Below, one piece after another: positions 48,256-59,745 of a stretch of DNA of 64,000 nucleotides. The stretch spans positions 13,453,229-13,517,228 of the forward strand of contig CP137671.1 in the NCBI GenBank assembly GCA_037976565.1. The letters are read 5' to 3'. The number at the start of each line of letters is the position of its first letter. The stretch's first letter is position 1. The notes below the pieces were generated by a model. The model was not told where the DNA came from, did no database searches, and saw nothing but the letters and a program-made list of their open reading frames with translations. Source of the stretch: Mesocentrotus franciscanus. Lineage: Eukaryota; Echinodermata; Echinoidea; Camarodonta; Strongylocentrotidae. The position numbers and the translations under genes were made by a program.

Positions 48256-49960
48256 GATCAACCTCCTTGCAGGTGCTGTGCAATTGCCGTGCGATATGTT
48301 ACGGCTCTGCATGACTGTAATTAAACGGGTCATACACGGCCGCGTGAGTTCATGGCGACACGCAGAGTTCATTGGACATGTCCAAAAGCCGCCTTAAGGG
48401 TTCCTGCGTGCCCTGACAAAAACGTGCAGACCAGAGTGTCCGACACAAGAATTTTCTGCGAAATCCATCGTAGACCGGACGTGGAGGGGTGCCAGGCCGG
48501 TTGTGACTATGGCCTAAGCAACTGACTAGATACACCTAGTGACGATCATGGGGATAAAAGTTAAGATATGAATCTTGAAGTGCCTGGTAGCTGCTCAAAA
48601 TAGTATCCATGTGGTCAGAGGGTCCACCTCCTAAATTATTCGTATGTACTTAATTCATGTAAACATAATAATGAGGGAGAGATGGCACGGAGGACGCGAC
48701 GTTTTTATATATTTGTTATAGATTTTTTTTGAGATAACAAAGGTCACCTTCGTGTGTTGTAATAATGCGCTGTTTGATTGTTATTTTTTTAAATCAAGTA
48801 CCATGAATGTTTTTCGTTCTCATACCTGAGGTGGACAAGAGGACTATATACCAGTTATTGGGTAAAACATTTCTTCTAGCAACTTGAAAGCTAGTAAGCA
48901 TGCAATTAAATGTCACCGTTCAAAAATTGGTCTTATATGTCTTATACGCGTGATTGTGGTTCATTTTTGTGTTGTTATAACTATTCGCGTCATCTTTTCC
49001 GTGTAACAAATGTAATGGTGCAACAGACTACATCAGGACTTGAGAAGCGAGCCAGCAAACAAGCGGCTGCTTAATGTTTTCCAGGATAAACATGGAAAAT
49101 GTAAATTACAATATGGGGACGGCATAAAATGGCAGAACCAAAACGATAGATTACTTTTCCAAAATGCTATGTTATCCTATGTTGTATTGTCATCATTATC
49201 TATACATTCCTCACTCAAGCGTATTATATTGTCAATACTTTTAGCGCCATCGCCATAGACCCTCACCCATGATTTCATGAGAAAATATTGTGCAGATATC
49301 CTGAAATTCCAATTTTGGAAGATATTTTCAAAATGTGTACGTTTTTGTGCGCACTATATTTCAAGGCTAGGCCAAATCCGTCATATTTATTCAGGTAAAT
49401 TTCATACTTCACGAGCGACAGATGTAGGGCGGGGACAAACAGGAAAGGCTTTTGAGCTTCCTCTTTCCACTATTGACTACATCCTTCCACGGTAACTGCT
49501 TTCAGGTGTAAAATTTGAGCGAGCAAAGGTGGTGAGCGTTTATATAAATTATATGCAATTATACCATCAACAAAACATGTGGAGGGGGATCCCGCATTCC
49601 CCCGGGATCTTCGTCATTACTTATGTATACCTGACATATAAGTGCATGTATTATTGCTATACTAATTGTAATTCAGTGTAAGTGACCTCGGAATTAAATA
49701 TGTAAGTCCGGGAAATAACCATTCCTCACTTAGGTGCCTCCATGGCGGACTTTCTTCATCACGCATAATTTCGTACCTTCGAAAAGATGTAAACCTATCA
49801 TGTTCATTTATAACAACGTTGTCTGAATTAGTTCCTCGGGAATCTTCCCCACCGTTTGGTATACATGTAGTTCCCTTTTGTGCATCTGCCCCATCATCTG
49901 GTTGCTTGTAGATTTCTGATATAGTTCCCTATTTAGGCAATTACTAACACAACTGATTTC
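48256..49960. other. Gene-free interval
   Basis: Small frames on both strands, no recognised domain, repeat or RNA. Confidence 0.45.
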
Positions 49961-49964
49961 GTCA

Positions 49965-50135
49965 TCCTACCGGGTACCCATTTCTCCCTTGGGTAGATTA
50001 ATGTAGATTAATGCCTTGTCAAAGGACATTAGTGCCGTGTCGGGGATCGAACCATAGACATATTAATTAGTATCGAACCCACGACATTTGAATTTCAAGT
50101 CAAGTGCTTAAACCACTCGACTACGACACTTCTGG
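49965..50135 (-). mobile_element. SINE with tRNA-like head
   Basis: On the minus strand, 'gtgtcgtagtcgagtggttta' (A-box-like) and a B-box-like GGTTCGATCCCCG (plus 50041-50053), with a second GGTTCGATAC, precede the shared core 'actaatgtcctttgacaagg' and 'ctacccaagggag'. Confidence 0.7.
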
Positions 50136-50299
50136 TAAAAGCAATATCATTTCGTTTCTTGTGTTGATATTCCTGAGTTTCGTTGACAATTTGTAGGCTT
50201 ACTTAATCTGTGCAATTTGTATATGTGTACTCCAAGAATACAAATTATAAAGATATCGCCGATCGAAATATAAGAACAAATTCGCTGGCGTAATTATAT

Positions 50300-50640
50300 T
50301 TTTGTTTCTCGAATGTCCGAGCTGTATCGATAGTCGGGGTGGTGATGTCCACTGCCGAACAAGTGTTACTTGTTTATGTATTCGGCTGAGACGTAGGCTT
50401 AGCCTTCGTAGTTACATATCGATAGTTACATCTCTACAATGGGAAGGGCGAAGGAACATAGGTTTGTTCGTTGAACAACAGGTAATTGGTAACTTATAGT
50501 TTTCATTCTAAGCTGTCCTGTTAACAGCACGAAATATAACCTTGTACATTTCCCCTACTTGCAAAACATTCAATTATCGTGTACTCTAGCCCAGGATGAA
50601 CTTGGAGAGATGGTGATACTGAGAAACGTTCTCGCTTACT
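50300..50640 (-). pseudogene. Degenerate B-family IgSF fragment B4
   Basis: Nucleotide similarity to the B3 fragment: 'ttacatctctacaatggg..cgaaggaacataggtttgtt' parallels 4985-5030, and 'caaaacattcaattatcgtg..gatgaacttggagagatggtgata' parallels 5176-5242. The part between is deleted and the frame is destroyed. It marks the left side of a paralogous block shared with 4.9-12.8 kb. Confidence 0.65.
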
Positions 50641-50763
50641 GTTTGTCAAGTTTTATTTAACCAAGTGATGATATTCATAAAAAGTGGTAAGATCATGCGA
50701 CTATCCTTGGAATAATCGTAACTGAATGAAAATACAGCAACTTCACCCTCCGACTTTATAATA

Positions 50764-50924
50764 GGGACTTTTAGATTTACACGACGAGAACGTGGACTGC
50801 CACGTGTTCCATTCTTTCAAGGCACTGGCCCGTGCCCGGCAGTGCCTTAAAAGGACGTCACATTACCTTAAAAGGATGTCACCGTGGCAGTCCACGTTCT
50901 CTTCGTGTAAAATCTAAAAGTCCC
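50764..50924. mobile_element. TA-flanked hairpin MITE
   Basis: Terminal repeats of about 40 bp starting GGGACTTTTAGATTT and including GAACGTGGACTGCCACG pair with the other end. TA on both sides (50762-50763 and 50925-50926) suggests Tc1/mariner-type insertion. It is absent from the paralogous site at 12588. Confidence 0.88.
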
Positions 50925-50927
50925 TAG

Positions 50928-51980
50928 AGCGAGCTTTCGATTTAGGCAACTGACGTGGGCTACTACGAGTTACTGGAGCGTGGAGACGTTCCCTTCGCAG
51001 AAGTGATTTCGATTTTTCACGACGGGGCTTTCGTCAGTCACGTGACCAATTTTTGAGATCAGGTTACTAAGTCAGGTACTAAATTCACAGTGCACGAAAA
51101 TCTGATACGAAGAATAACACAAGGATGAGAGAAAGAGAAAGTGATAGAATGATAAAAATAAAGAATAACACAAGAGAAGGTGATAGAAAAAAGAGACAAA
51201 GAATAAAATAAGTAAAGACAGAAAGAGAAAGTGATAGAATGATAAAAAATAAAGAATAACATAAGAGAAAGTGATAGAAAGAAGAAACTAAGAAAAACAT
51301 AAGAAAAGACAGAAAGAGAAAGTGATAGAATGATAAAAACAAAGAATAAAATAAGAGAAGGTGATAGAAGGAAGAACCAAAGAATAACATAAGGAAAGAG
51401 AAAGTGATAGAATGATAAAAACAAAGAATAACATAAGAGAAGGTGATAGAAGAAAGAAACAAAGACAAACGTAAGGAAATTAAGACAGAAAGAGAAAGTG
51501 ATAGAATGATAAAAACAAAGAATATCATAAGAGAAAGTGATAGAAGGAAGAAACAAAGACAAACGTAAGGAAATTAAGACAGAAAGAGAAAGTGATGGAA
51601 TGATAAAAACAAAGAATAACATAAGAGAAGGTGATAGAAGGAAGAAACAAAGAATAACATAAGGAAAGATAGAAAGAGAAAGTGATAGAATGATAAAAAC
51701 AAAGAATAACATAAGAGAAGGTGAAAGAAGGAAGAAACAAAGAAAAACATAAGGAAATTAAGACAGAAAGAAAAAATGATAGAATGATAACAACAGGGAT
51801 ACCGAGGAAACTGCACCCATGTTGCCGTTTTCACGACGACGGGGATTCACGGAAATTGCCCCCGACTCCCGTCGTGTGATTTGGAAGGGAACGTGGGCCC
51901 AGAAGCTCGCACATGCGCAGTGGATAAATATGACGTCACGCGTCGTAGCCCACGTCGGGTGCCTAAATCGAAAGCTCGCT
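50928..51980. mobile_element. 1.05-kb TIR element carrying a minisatellite
   Basis: Terminal repeats AGCGAGCTTTCGATTTAGGC, continuing to GACGTGGGCTAC, occur inverted at both ends. Directly abuts the hairpin MITE on its left. The interior is dominated by the minisatellite at 51105-51790. No transposase. It is absent from the paralogous site at 12588. Confidence 0.88.
51105..51790. repeat. Minisatellite, about 90-bp period
   Basis: The marker 'agaaagagaaagtgatagaa' recurs about eight times at intervals near 88-96 bp, alternating with 'aacataagagaaggtgatag' and 'ggaagaaacaaaga'. Long minus-strand frames rich in FYHLL/SLFLSF are repeat artefacts. Confidence 0.92.
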
Positions 51981-52219
51981 TTGACAGGTTGTGTGCTGCA
52001 TGCGATTATAAATATTTGTACAATGTATAATACATCAAATGTAATGTTGGTATCCACCATGACGACACAAAATGACTATACAAAGAGCGCTTGTAAAGAT
52101 TATCACTAAACTTTCGGAAATTAATACAGAGGAATACGACAACGTTGATAAATAGCCTTAATTATACATCTATAGAATGAAGGATATAAATATAGAGGAA
52201 CTGTTTGAATAAAGAAAGC

Positions 52220-53083
52220 TTACTGTATTACTTTATGAAGAAAGATATTCACCATTAATAATTTAAAGGCCACTCGAAGAGATGGCGCATCAGATGAATT
52301 AAAGATATCTTTAAAGGAGGCTGAACTAGTACTCTCAATTCGTGTTGAGCTCTCTAAGGTTGGCCTGACTGACAGAATAGGGTATATGAAATCCCTACAT
52401 TCATCAGCCAATTTTAAGTTATGTCGATTAACTGCACAGCACCCAATATCTAACTCATTAGGTAGCCAAAATATTGATTCGATGTATTCTTTTCCCGAAC
52501 TGAAATGAGATAGGTGAGCTCGAGATAACCCGTCTTTGTGTGAATAACATAAAACACTTCCTTCAGGGTATCCCTCATCTGACAAACATTTCAACAATGA
52601 GAGACTCTGTCGATTTTTGTGTTGTACACGCTGATCTTCTATCCAGGTACAGTTCTTCAGGAGAGGAGGATAAACAACTAGTAGCGAGTAAAGTTGGACT
52701 TCCAAGGATTCAGGACAATCACATGCACAGCTATAGACACCTTTATCTGACCTCTGCAAAGAGTGAATCCTGAGATGAACGATCAGTGTACCAAAAACTT
52801 TTTCCGTATGAACTCGTGTACGGTCGTGCTGACCGGGTGAAAACAAACTGGTTGTAATAGATGTCCCGTTTATATCAAAAAGACTTTCTTTGAAGAACAG
52901 TTTATATACGCAGTGAGGATTAAACAAAACGCATGAAAATTTCAATGAACGATCTCGTCCTTCGTGTCCTTCGTGAATCTCAGCTGATTGTGAAGCAGCA
53001 TAGGACAGCAGTGCGAACCACACGACCAATAACGATGTCATTTGATACCACTTATAATGAGTCGATCCTGAGGTGCTAGCCAT
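52220..53083 (-). CDS. IgSF protein B2: V-like domain, Cys-rich second domain, C-terminal hydrophobic anchor
   Basis: Intact 287-residue ORF. A signal peptide at about 15-33 (MTSLLVVWFALLSYAASQS) could also start translation at Met15. The V-like domain has B-strand LKFSC (Cys51), F-strand SDKGVYSC (Cys119) and extra Cys at 58, 121 and 123. Linker VYPP leads to domain 2 with Cys145, 166, 179, the doublet 215-216 and Cys229. Spacings match B1 (21, 13, variable, CC-x12-C). A Ser/Thr-rich stalk follows, then a hydrophobic C terminus (271-283) with a few residues after it, consistent with a GPI anchor or tether. A likely 5'UTR intron lies just upstream. Confidence 0.82.
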   Translation of the reverse strand: MASTSGSTHYKWYQMTSLLVVWFALLSYAASQSAEIHEGHEGRDRSLKFSCVLFNPHCVYKLFFKESLFDINGTSITTSLFSPGQHDRTRVHTEKVFGTLIVHLRIHSLQRSDKGVYSCACDCPESLEVQLYSLLVVYPPLLKNCTWIEDQRVQHKNRQSLSLLKCLSDEGYPEGSVLCYSHKDGLSRAHLSHFSSGKEYIESIFWLPNELDIGCCAVNRHNLKLADECRDFIYPILSVRPTLESSTRIESTSSASFKDIFNSSDAPSLRVAFKLLMVNIFLHKVIQ

Positions 53084-53101
53084 GCTTCCACATGGTCCAT
53101 T

Positions 53102-53293
53102 CTGCGTAAGAAAGTTTTAAAAAATGAATGAAAATAACAATAATCATAATCAATTGTTACTTCCATGGTTTTCCTGTTTTGCTTTGATGTGACTCACCAA
53201 AACCAAAAATGCCCTTTCTTAAAGCAATAATACAGAGAAACGGAAAGACCTACATTCTAGAAAAGAAGTTATGCGTTCTTAATGTTCACTTAC
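53102..53293 (-). other. Putative 5'UTR intron of B2
   Basis: On the minus strand, TTGAG|GTAAGTGAAC at 53294/53293 is a near-consensus donor, and a T-rich stretch ending CTTACGCAG|A at 53102/53101 is a good acceptor 18 nt before the B2 start codon. This gives a 192-nt intron with the whole coding sequence in exon 2. Inferred from splice motifs only. Confidence 0.6.
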
Positions 53294-53294
53294 C

Positions 53295-53980
53295 TCAATA
53301 TAAGAAAAAACCAAGACAAAAGTACTAGCCACAAATAACGATGATCAATGGACAGATGTGGATATTGCCCATTACCTCTGAAGTAATGACATACTGTTGA
53401 TGGGTCGCAACTGCATTATGAAAGAGCACTGAAATCGACAATCAAATATGATATACTTCTTTGATAACCTTTGATCATTTACGAGCATGTCACGGGTAAT
53501 AATGACTAAAGTTCAGTCGAGTGTATCAACATTATAAAGTTAGATCAAGGAGTTGACTTCAATGATAATTTTGTTTGTATGGAAAAGAACTTACAGGGAC
53601 GGAAAAACAATTTGAGATTTTATTCATTGCTTTTCAAAATATGATTATCAATTTTTCGAACATGACGTAGATTTTGAAGTTTATATGCCAGAAAGGAAGT
53701 ATTTTCGACCTGAGCATAGATGTGAGGTAAAACAATCTTTGGATGGGACAAAATGCTCGAAAGAAGCAGTGCTGCCTGCTTACTCACGTATATGCCTTAT
53801 TAATAATGAGTAAACGAATTATATTTCCAGCTCATATGGTCACCTTTTTTTCAGCGAACAATCTTTTAAATGGGTAAACAAATTTGTAATAAAACACATT
53901 CAGAAATGCATCTCCTCTTTGGAAAAGCAGTCCCCATATTTTTAATGTTATTCATTTGTTCATGTAATATGATGTGACTT
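53295..53980. other. Upstream region of B2
   Basis: Would hold the first exon and promoter of B2. No TATA box or other element could be assigned confidently. Confidence 0.35.
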
Positions 53981-54576
53981 AAAGGACAATCCAACCGCCT
54001 TGTATTAAGTTGATTTGTATGAAAGCAGAAAAACATCAGAAACAGAATGGCAAAAGTTTGAAATGAATCGGACCAATAGTAAGGAAGTTATGAATGTTTG
54101 AAATGTGGGATCACTAAGTCTATGCGAATCTCAAATTGGTAGTTTGGTCAGTAGATTGTGACGTAGGACGAGGACTACTCTACCATTTGCCGTGTACAAA
54201 AATATCATTAATTTCTGTTTTTCTCGTAAGTTCCTTCTCCCTTGGGGCACTACTCAAAATATATTTTAGATAGCATATTATCAAAGGTCCTCTAAAAAGA
54301 ATAAACCCTCCTGAGCCATGAATTTAAAAAAAATTTAAATTCAGTCATTTTATATGTTGGAACAGATGGGAAAGTAGTCCGGCACTACATCACATTGACA
54401 TTACCGCTTCAGCCAACTTGAAGTGCTTATACGTATAGTGATTGTTACAACTTTCAAAAATTCGTATCTTTCTTATATTTAGTCAGATTTAATAGAAATT
54501 TTCATCAGTTTGCTTCTCTGATTTTTTTTCTGCTTTCTTTTAGAGAAGTTGTCTATTTGGGTTGGATTTCCCTTTA
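53981..54576. mobile_element. TTAA-flanked MITE, copy 2
   Basis: The left end 'aaaggacaatccaacc' and right end 'ggttggatttcccttt' lie between TTAA at 53979-53982 and 54574-54577. Interior landmarks ('aaaagcaga', 'tcgtatctttcttat') match the element at 46555-47070. Confidence 0.8.
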
Positions 54577-56975
54577 AGCCGGAAAACCCCAAATCCTTTG
54601 TCTTTTATTTCATATACAGATACAGCATACTGCAAGCTGTGAGACAGGCTGCTGCCGTGTAGGCTTACATCAAATTCTTCCTCACCGCTGAATACTACAT
54701 TTGGTTTCATTGTATCTATTTAAAAAAATAAAAAAATAAAAAATAAATCCTTTTCAGACCTGAATGTAAGCGTGTGAGGAAGGATGCGAGGGTCGCAGAG
54801 AGCATGAGCATGTGTTTGGTACGCCTGTTATACATTCTCAGGGGCGTCGCTAAATCTAAAGCTTTAAAAATCGAAAAAAAATCGACCTAAACACTAGCTA
54901 TCGACTTGATGACATCATTTCATGTGGACCTCACAGACTTTGAATGAATTAAGCACGGCTCATCGCCCCAGCTATAAAGGCGTGCCGATCGGGGTCAGTC
55001 CCCATGTAATTTGACCGCTGTTGACCCGTAATTTGACAGGGTTCGGGAAATTAGGTTTTAATTTGTTTTTGTGCAGTGCTAAAAGGGGAAATATTTTTTA
55101 TTCCTTTATATTTATATGTAAGCCCATTCAACTTTCCAATTTCTTTGGTGAATCTCCAATATCGGGGGACGACCTCTTTTTTCCAGGAAGAGGCCTTATG
55201 CCTTGAATTACCGATTCCCTAAATTCCTAGTAAAGACCATATTCCCTCTCTCATGTATGTGGCTCTATAGCTCTTTTAAACACACGATTTAATCTCTGCC
55301 TATGTGATGTGTTTTACACAGTTAACGTATCTTCATTTACTTTAAAGTTGGCCAATATCATGCGAGGGAGCAAAACGACCGAGTGAGAATATATTTCATT
55401 TTTGAAAAGTAAGAGCACTGCAGAGCCGTAATAAAGAGTCCACTAACTAAGCGTTTGTCAACCTTTTTATAGTCACGGCATTTTTTAAAGATATAGACAG
55501 TTTTGCGTTATCCTATATAATACCTAATTCATTGCAGAAGATTTATTTTGTATCCCTTGGTACTCGTCAAGTGCCATGTACACATGTACGGACACAGTTG
55601 TTTCTAAATTAGTGAGCGAGTAAGCAAAAAAAGAATGACATTTTATGATTAAAAATGATCTTGTTATCATTTTTTTTAAACAAGATATAAAATTATGTAT
55701 GCGGGCACCCCGCCGCCGAAAACATGAAGATAAAAATTGTATATTCGGTCACCGTTGATACACGAATATAAATATCTATTGTTCATGTCTAACTTTGTAG
55801 AAGTATTCACTTTACGTGTTTAAAGATAAAGTTGAGTTCTGCTCATGCGATTGCATTGTGGAAGAAACGTTGTGGAATCGATCAGAAGGGTTGGTCATCT
55901 AGCATATTGGTGTGTACTCCAAGGTTCTGGAATCATCAAAATGATAAGAAATTTGGCTCAGTCTTGGTAAAGTTACAAGCACTGTACACAGAGAAAGATG
56001 TATGCGGGACTACACGAACATGTGGCATACAAATCCGTCCCGATTTTTATGATGTTACATGCCATATTTAGAATATTAAGGCATTTGAAGAGCCATGCTT
56101 TTCAGGGAAGAATTTTTCTCTGATGTTCTTCCACACTTGCATAATAACAATGATAACGCTCACACATTATTTTTCACATCTTCCCAGAACTCAACCTTCT
56201 CTTTAAGCTCTGTATATACTGTCGGTTTTGCAAGGCTATATGTCTTACAAAACGGACCCAAAATATGATTCGACGGCATACATTTGTAAAACAAAAATAG
56301 AATTCCTTTAAAAGTAAGGGGCGGGGATTAAAAAGGAATGAAGAAAGGAAACCATTTTCTTATTCATTTTTCTCCCCTCCCCCCTCCCCTCGTTTTCCTT
56401 CTTTCCTTTGATTTTCTCTTTCTTTTTCTTGTTAGCATCTTGGGTGTGGAACTTTTTTCGGGGGGGGGGGGCGGGGAGGAGGACAGCAGCCTCTCCCGAC
56501 CAGTACGCCAGTGTTTACAGAGACAAATTATCACTTGGAATCATGGTGCATCGCCTGTGGCGTATCTGTGTATTTTTGCGCCTGGGGCAAATAAGGAAAA
56601 TTATCGACATAATAGACCGATTTACTAATATATTCAAATTTAATTTACTACTTTTTTAACAAAGGTTGTTTTTGACAACCTGAAGGCTTGCCTGAGGCCT
56701 GCCCGATATAAAATCAAATAGTGCATTCGACTGGATTCCAAGTATATTGTAGTTCATTCATTAATAACAGGTTGATGGTATACCTTGTCACTAGGTCCCC
56801 AGGAAAAAAAACATCCATAAAATTGAATATATTAGTAAGCCGGTCTTTAGTTCAAGCAAGTGAGTGTGTGGGGGTATACGTGTGTGTATGTGTGTGTAAC
56901 GGTGCGCCAATAGACCAGACCCACTCTTTTGTATTAAAAAAATGTTAGTCAAATATCGCTTTCGCAATCCATCGA
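54577..56975. other. Gene-free interval
   Basis: 'caggggcgtcgctaaa' at 54839 looks like a hAT-type end without a partner. A G-rich run at 56460-56475 precedes a hAT-like right end, 'ccagtacgccagtg' (about 56500-56514). The 79-codon frame at 55832-56071 matches no domain I know. Confidence 0.4.
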
Positions 56976-57394
56976 ATTAATTGTGGTCTAAAACACATTT
57001 TTGGGGTTATCTGTGAATTTGGTTTAATCTACTTGGGCTAATTTCCGAACGTCTTTGCGATCGAGTTCAAGTTTGTAACATTATTATCTTTGTTCTGTAA
57101 ATGGTATTGTAATATAAATACATTAAAAAAATAACTGGAGATGAAACTGAAAGTGTAACAGCTTATTGCACGTTTCCTATACTTACAGTCATCTAAACGG
57201 TATCGTTTTTACAAGGTCCGATGTACTCGAGCTTCGTATTAGTAATTTCCACGGTAAATGCAATACTTCAATAAAATCATCAATTTCAGTAATACCCTTT
57301 CTGACTGATGAGTAAAGATAAATAAGATGTCTTTTATTTTTACCAAGGGAAGTCTTAGTATTACTAATTATGTTCTCCCTGAAGGTGCTTTAAT

Positions 57395-57625
57395 CATATT
57401 ATTACCCCGGTTTCAGTTAAAAGCACGGCTGTCTTGATAAAGCACCTAACATAAGCAGATAAGCGTTAATTTCTTTTTACCGTGTACCCATTTACCTCAC
57501 CTGGGTGGAGAGTGTTAAAGATAAATTACTGTCTTCCAAAAATATATAAGTGCTGTGGGAGGGATTCGAACCCAGGGCTATGAGTTTTATAATCTTGTGA
57601 CTTATTCACTAGACCCCTACACCTC
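57395..57625 (-). mobile_element. SINE (block 2)
   Basis: Partner of 23935-24115, better preserved at its 3' part ('attaccccggtttcag', 'gtacccatttacctcacctg'). B-box-like GGTTCGAATCCCTCCC lies on the minus strand at about 57558-57573. Confidence 0.6.
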
Positions 57626-59008
57626 CACAAATACGTATTATTCAAAATGACAATATCTAGGACCAACTAGATGTCAGTCCTTGAAAGGGTGTCGTGTCAT
57701 TCTCATATTTTTGTATCTTTTATCCTGCACTAGATGTTTAATATAAAAACACACTCAACTTAATATGTTATATCTTTAAGATAATACATGTTGTTTGCAT
57801 GATAAGAATCTCAGCCATACTGATATCTATACAAATAGAATCATGAAGAAACGATAAGCTTCTTTGTTTTGTTTTTTGGTTGGGCTTTAAGACAATTCAG
57901 TAATATTCGACTATTTATTCGCTTGCGTGCATGTTCTACACTCAACATCGTCATAATCCAAACATCTAACTATCAAGGTAAGTTACGTGACCATGTGACT
58001 ATATACCATGTGACATATCTCGAACCCACTAGCTCTCGAAGCAGACTTAACTTCTCCAGGGAAAGAGTGTATATGAGCAAGCAAAACGATCGAGAAAAAA
58101 GTGCTTTATAGTTTGTCTTCGATGTACACTGCACCAGACAAGGTACAGATTACAGGTATTGTGTATTTCGACGAAGAAATCCAAAAACTTACTGTCGATG
58201 GATGAAAAATTAAACTGATTGCATACATAACATTTAATACTATGCAATCATGATTTTGGTAACATCCTTCCAAAGAATAATACCGCCCCGAAAAAAATGT
58301 TCTCTTTTCATATCCATTAAAGGGATTACAACGAATTATCTTCTTATGAATGCCTTGTACAAACTAAGTACATATCGCAGTGATCATGTGATTATTTGTG
58401 GTCGATTTGATATCGTATTTGACTTTGCCCCTGTGTTTATGATATTTATATTTGATTTGCACAATATCGCGTTGTTCATCGTTACAAAAGCACGTAAGAG
58501 TAAATGTAAGATATGTAATATCGTAAATATGATATAAGTTGTTGGCATGAAGAAAAGAAAACTAAAGGTAGCTTTCCCAGGAGAAACGTGGTAAAGTTCA
58601 TAGATACAGTTTGTGACCTGCAAGCTATTCGCTTACGAGTGACTGGTACAATGATAAGAGATCGCTGTGATCATGTCTGTTTTTTATATATGAAATTTGA
58701 CTTTGCCCCTGTGTTTTACGATATTTATTTTTGCTTTGCACAAATTCGTTTGGTCCTTATCGTTACAAAATTATTCCCAAGTAGATAAATGATATGAAAT
58801 ATCGTTAAAGTTTGCATGAGGTGCCTAAATATACTGCTAAATAAACAGATGAAATCTTTCGTAGAAACTATTGGCGTCCCGTATTCAGATGGGTTCATTG
58901 CCAGATTGCGTGAATCTTATCTTCCTCGTATCATCATAAATCAGACACAAATCATTGTCGAGCATGTCGTATGGTCATGATGCGCATCATAGAATCTGAA
59001 CAAAGAGG

Positions 59009-59290
59009 TGTCGTGGTCTAGTGGATACGTCACCGGACTATGGATCACATGGTTCGCGGTTCGAGTTCCGCCGCGACATTAATGTCCTTTGGCAAGACAT
59101 TAATCTGCATTTGCCACTCTCCACCCAGGTGAAGTAAAGAGGTACCCGATAGGAAGAAGTTCCCTGAATGTTTTTGCGCCTTATTATGGTAGCTCAGCTA
59201 CAGCCGGTGTCTGTATTAAGCGCAGTAGAGTATATTTATAGAGTAGCTACTCTATATAAATGGACCTATTATTATTTATTATTATTTGCT
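59009..59290 (+). mobile_element. tRNA(His)-like SINE (block 2)
   Basis: Partner of 25245-25500. A box TGGTCTAGTGG and B box GGTTCGAGTTCC are present. The loop now reads CTATGGA, so the anticodon-like triplet differs from block 1, confirming there is no selection for tRNA function. ATTATT tail at 59266-59286. Confidence 0.75.
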
Positions 59291-59559
59291 TTCGAAATGC
59301 AAATGTTTCAAAATGAAATGATTAAAACTGTGAATAAAAATAGAGATCAAAGACCGTATAAAGGTTAAAGGAGTATCTGTTTAAGCCCGACTAAATGAGT
59401 GAAACAGTGTTTACTGGATTGCAGATGCTGTGTCTTCTTGACAGGTTAAAATACTATCAGAGGCTGGATATAACAAGAGAAAGCGAGAGAGCAAAGTCGA
59501 TGGGGTTTAAGACAATAAAGAGAAAAAGAGCAAGAGAGCGAGGTAGATGGGGGTGAATA

Positions 59560-59690
59560 TAATTTATTTATTTATTTATTTATTTATTAGTCTTGTTTAA
59601 GTAGGGAGGCCCTACAACATAAATACAAAATTTACAAACATATTGATGTAAACAATACAAATCGAGACAATATCAATATCAATAATAAAG
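59560..59690 (-). mobile_element. LINE 3'-end insertion in block 2
   Basis: (TTTA)n at 59562-59588 followed by 'gtagggaggccctacaac', on the minus strand a typical CR1/L2-type 3' terminus with AAATA repeats. The equivalent place in block 1 (about 25790) lacks it. Confidence 0.6.
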
Positions 59691-59745
59691 AGAAAAAGAG
59701 CGAGAGAACAAGAAATGAGAGAGAGAGATAGAGAGAGAGAGAAGA
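59690..59745. repeat. GA-rich microsatellite (block 2)
   Basis: Partner of 25800-25850. Confidence 0.9.

Noticed and set aside
51059..51712. 217-codon minus-strand frame rich in Phe, Leu, Ser and Tyr
   Set aside because: It is the translation of the 90-bp minisatellite; several frames across the array are open simultaneously.
55832..56071. 79-codon plus-strand frame
   Set aside because: Non-repetitive, but no recognisable domain, no splice context and no paralogue in the window; not enough to call a gene.
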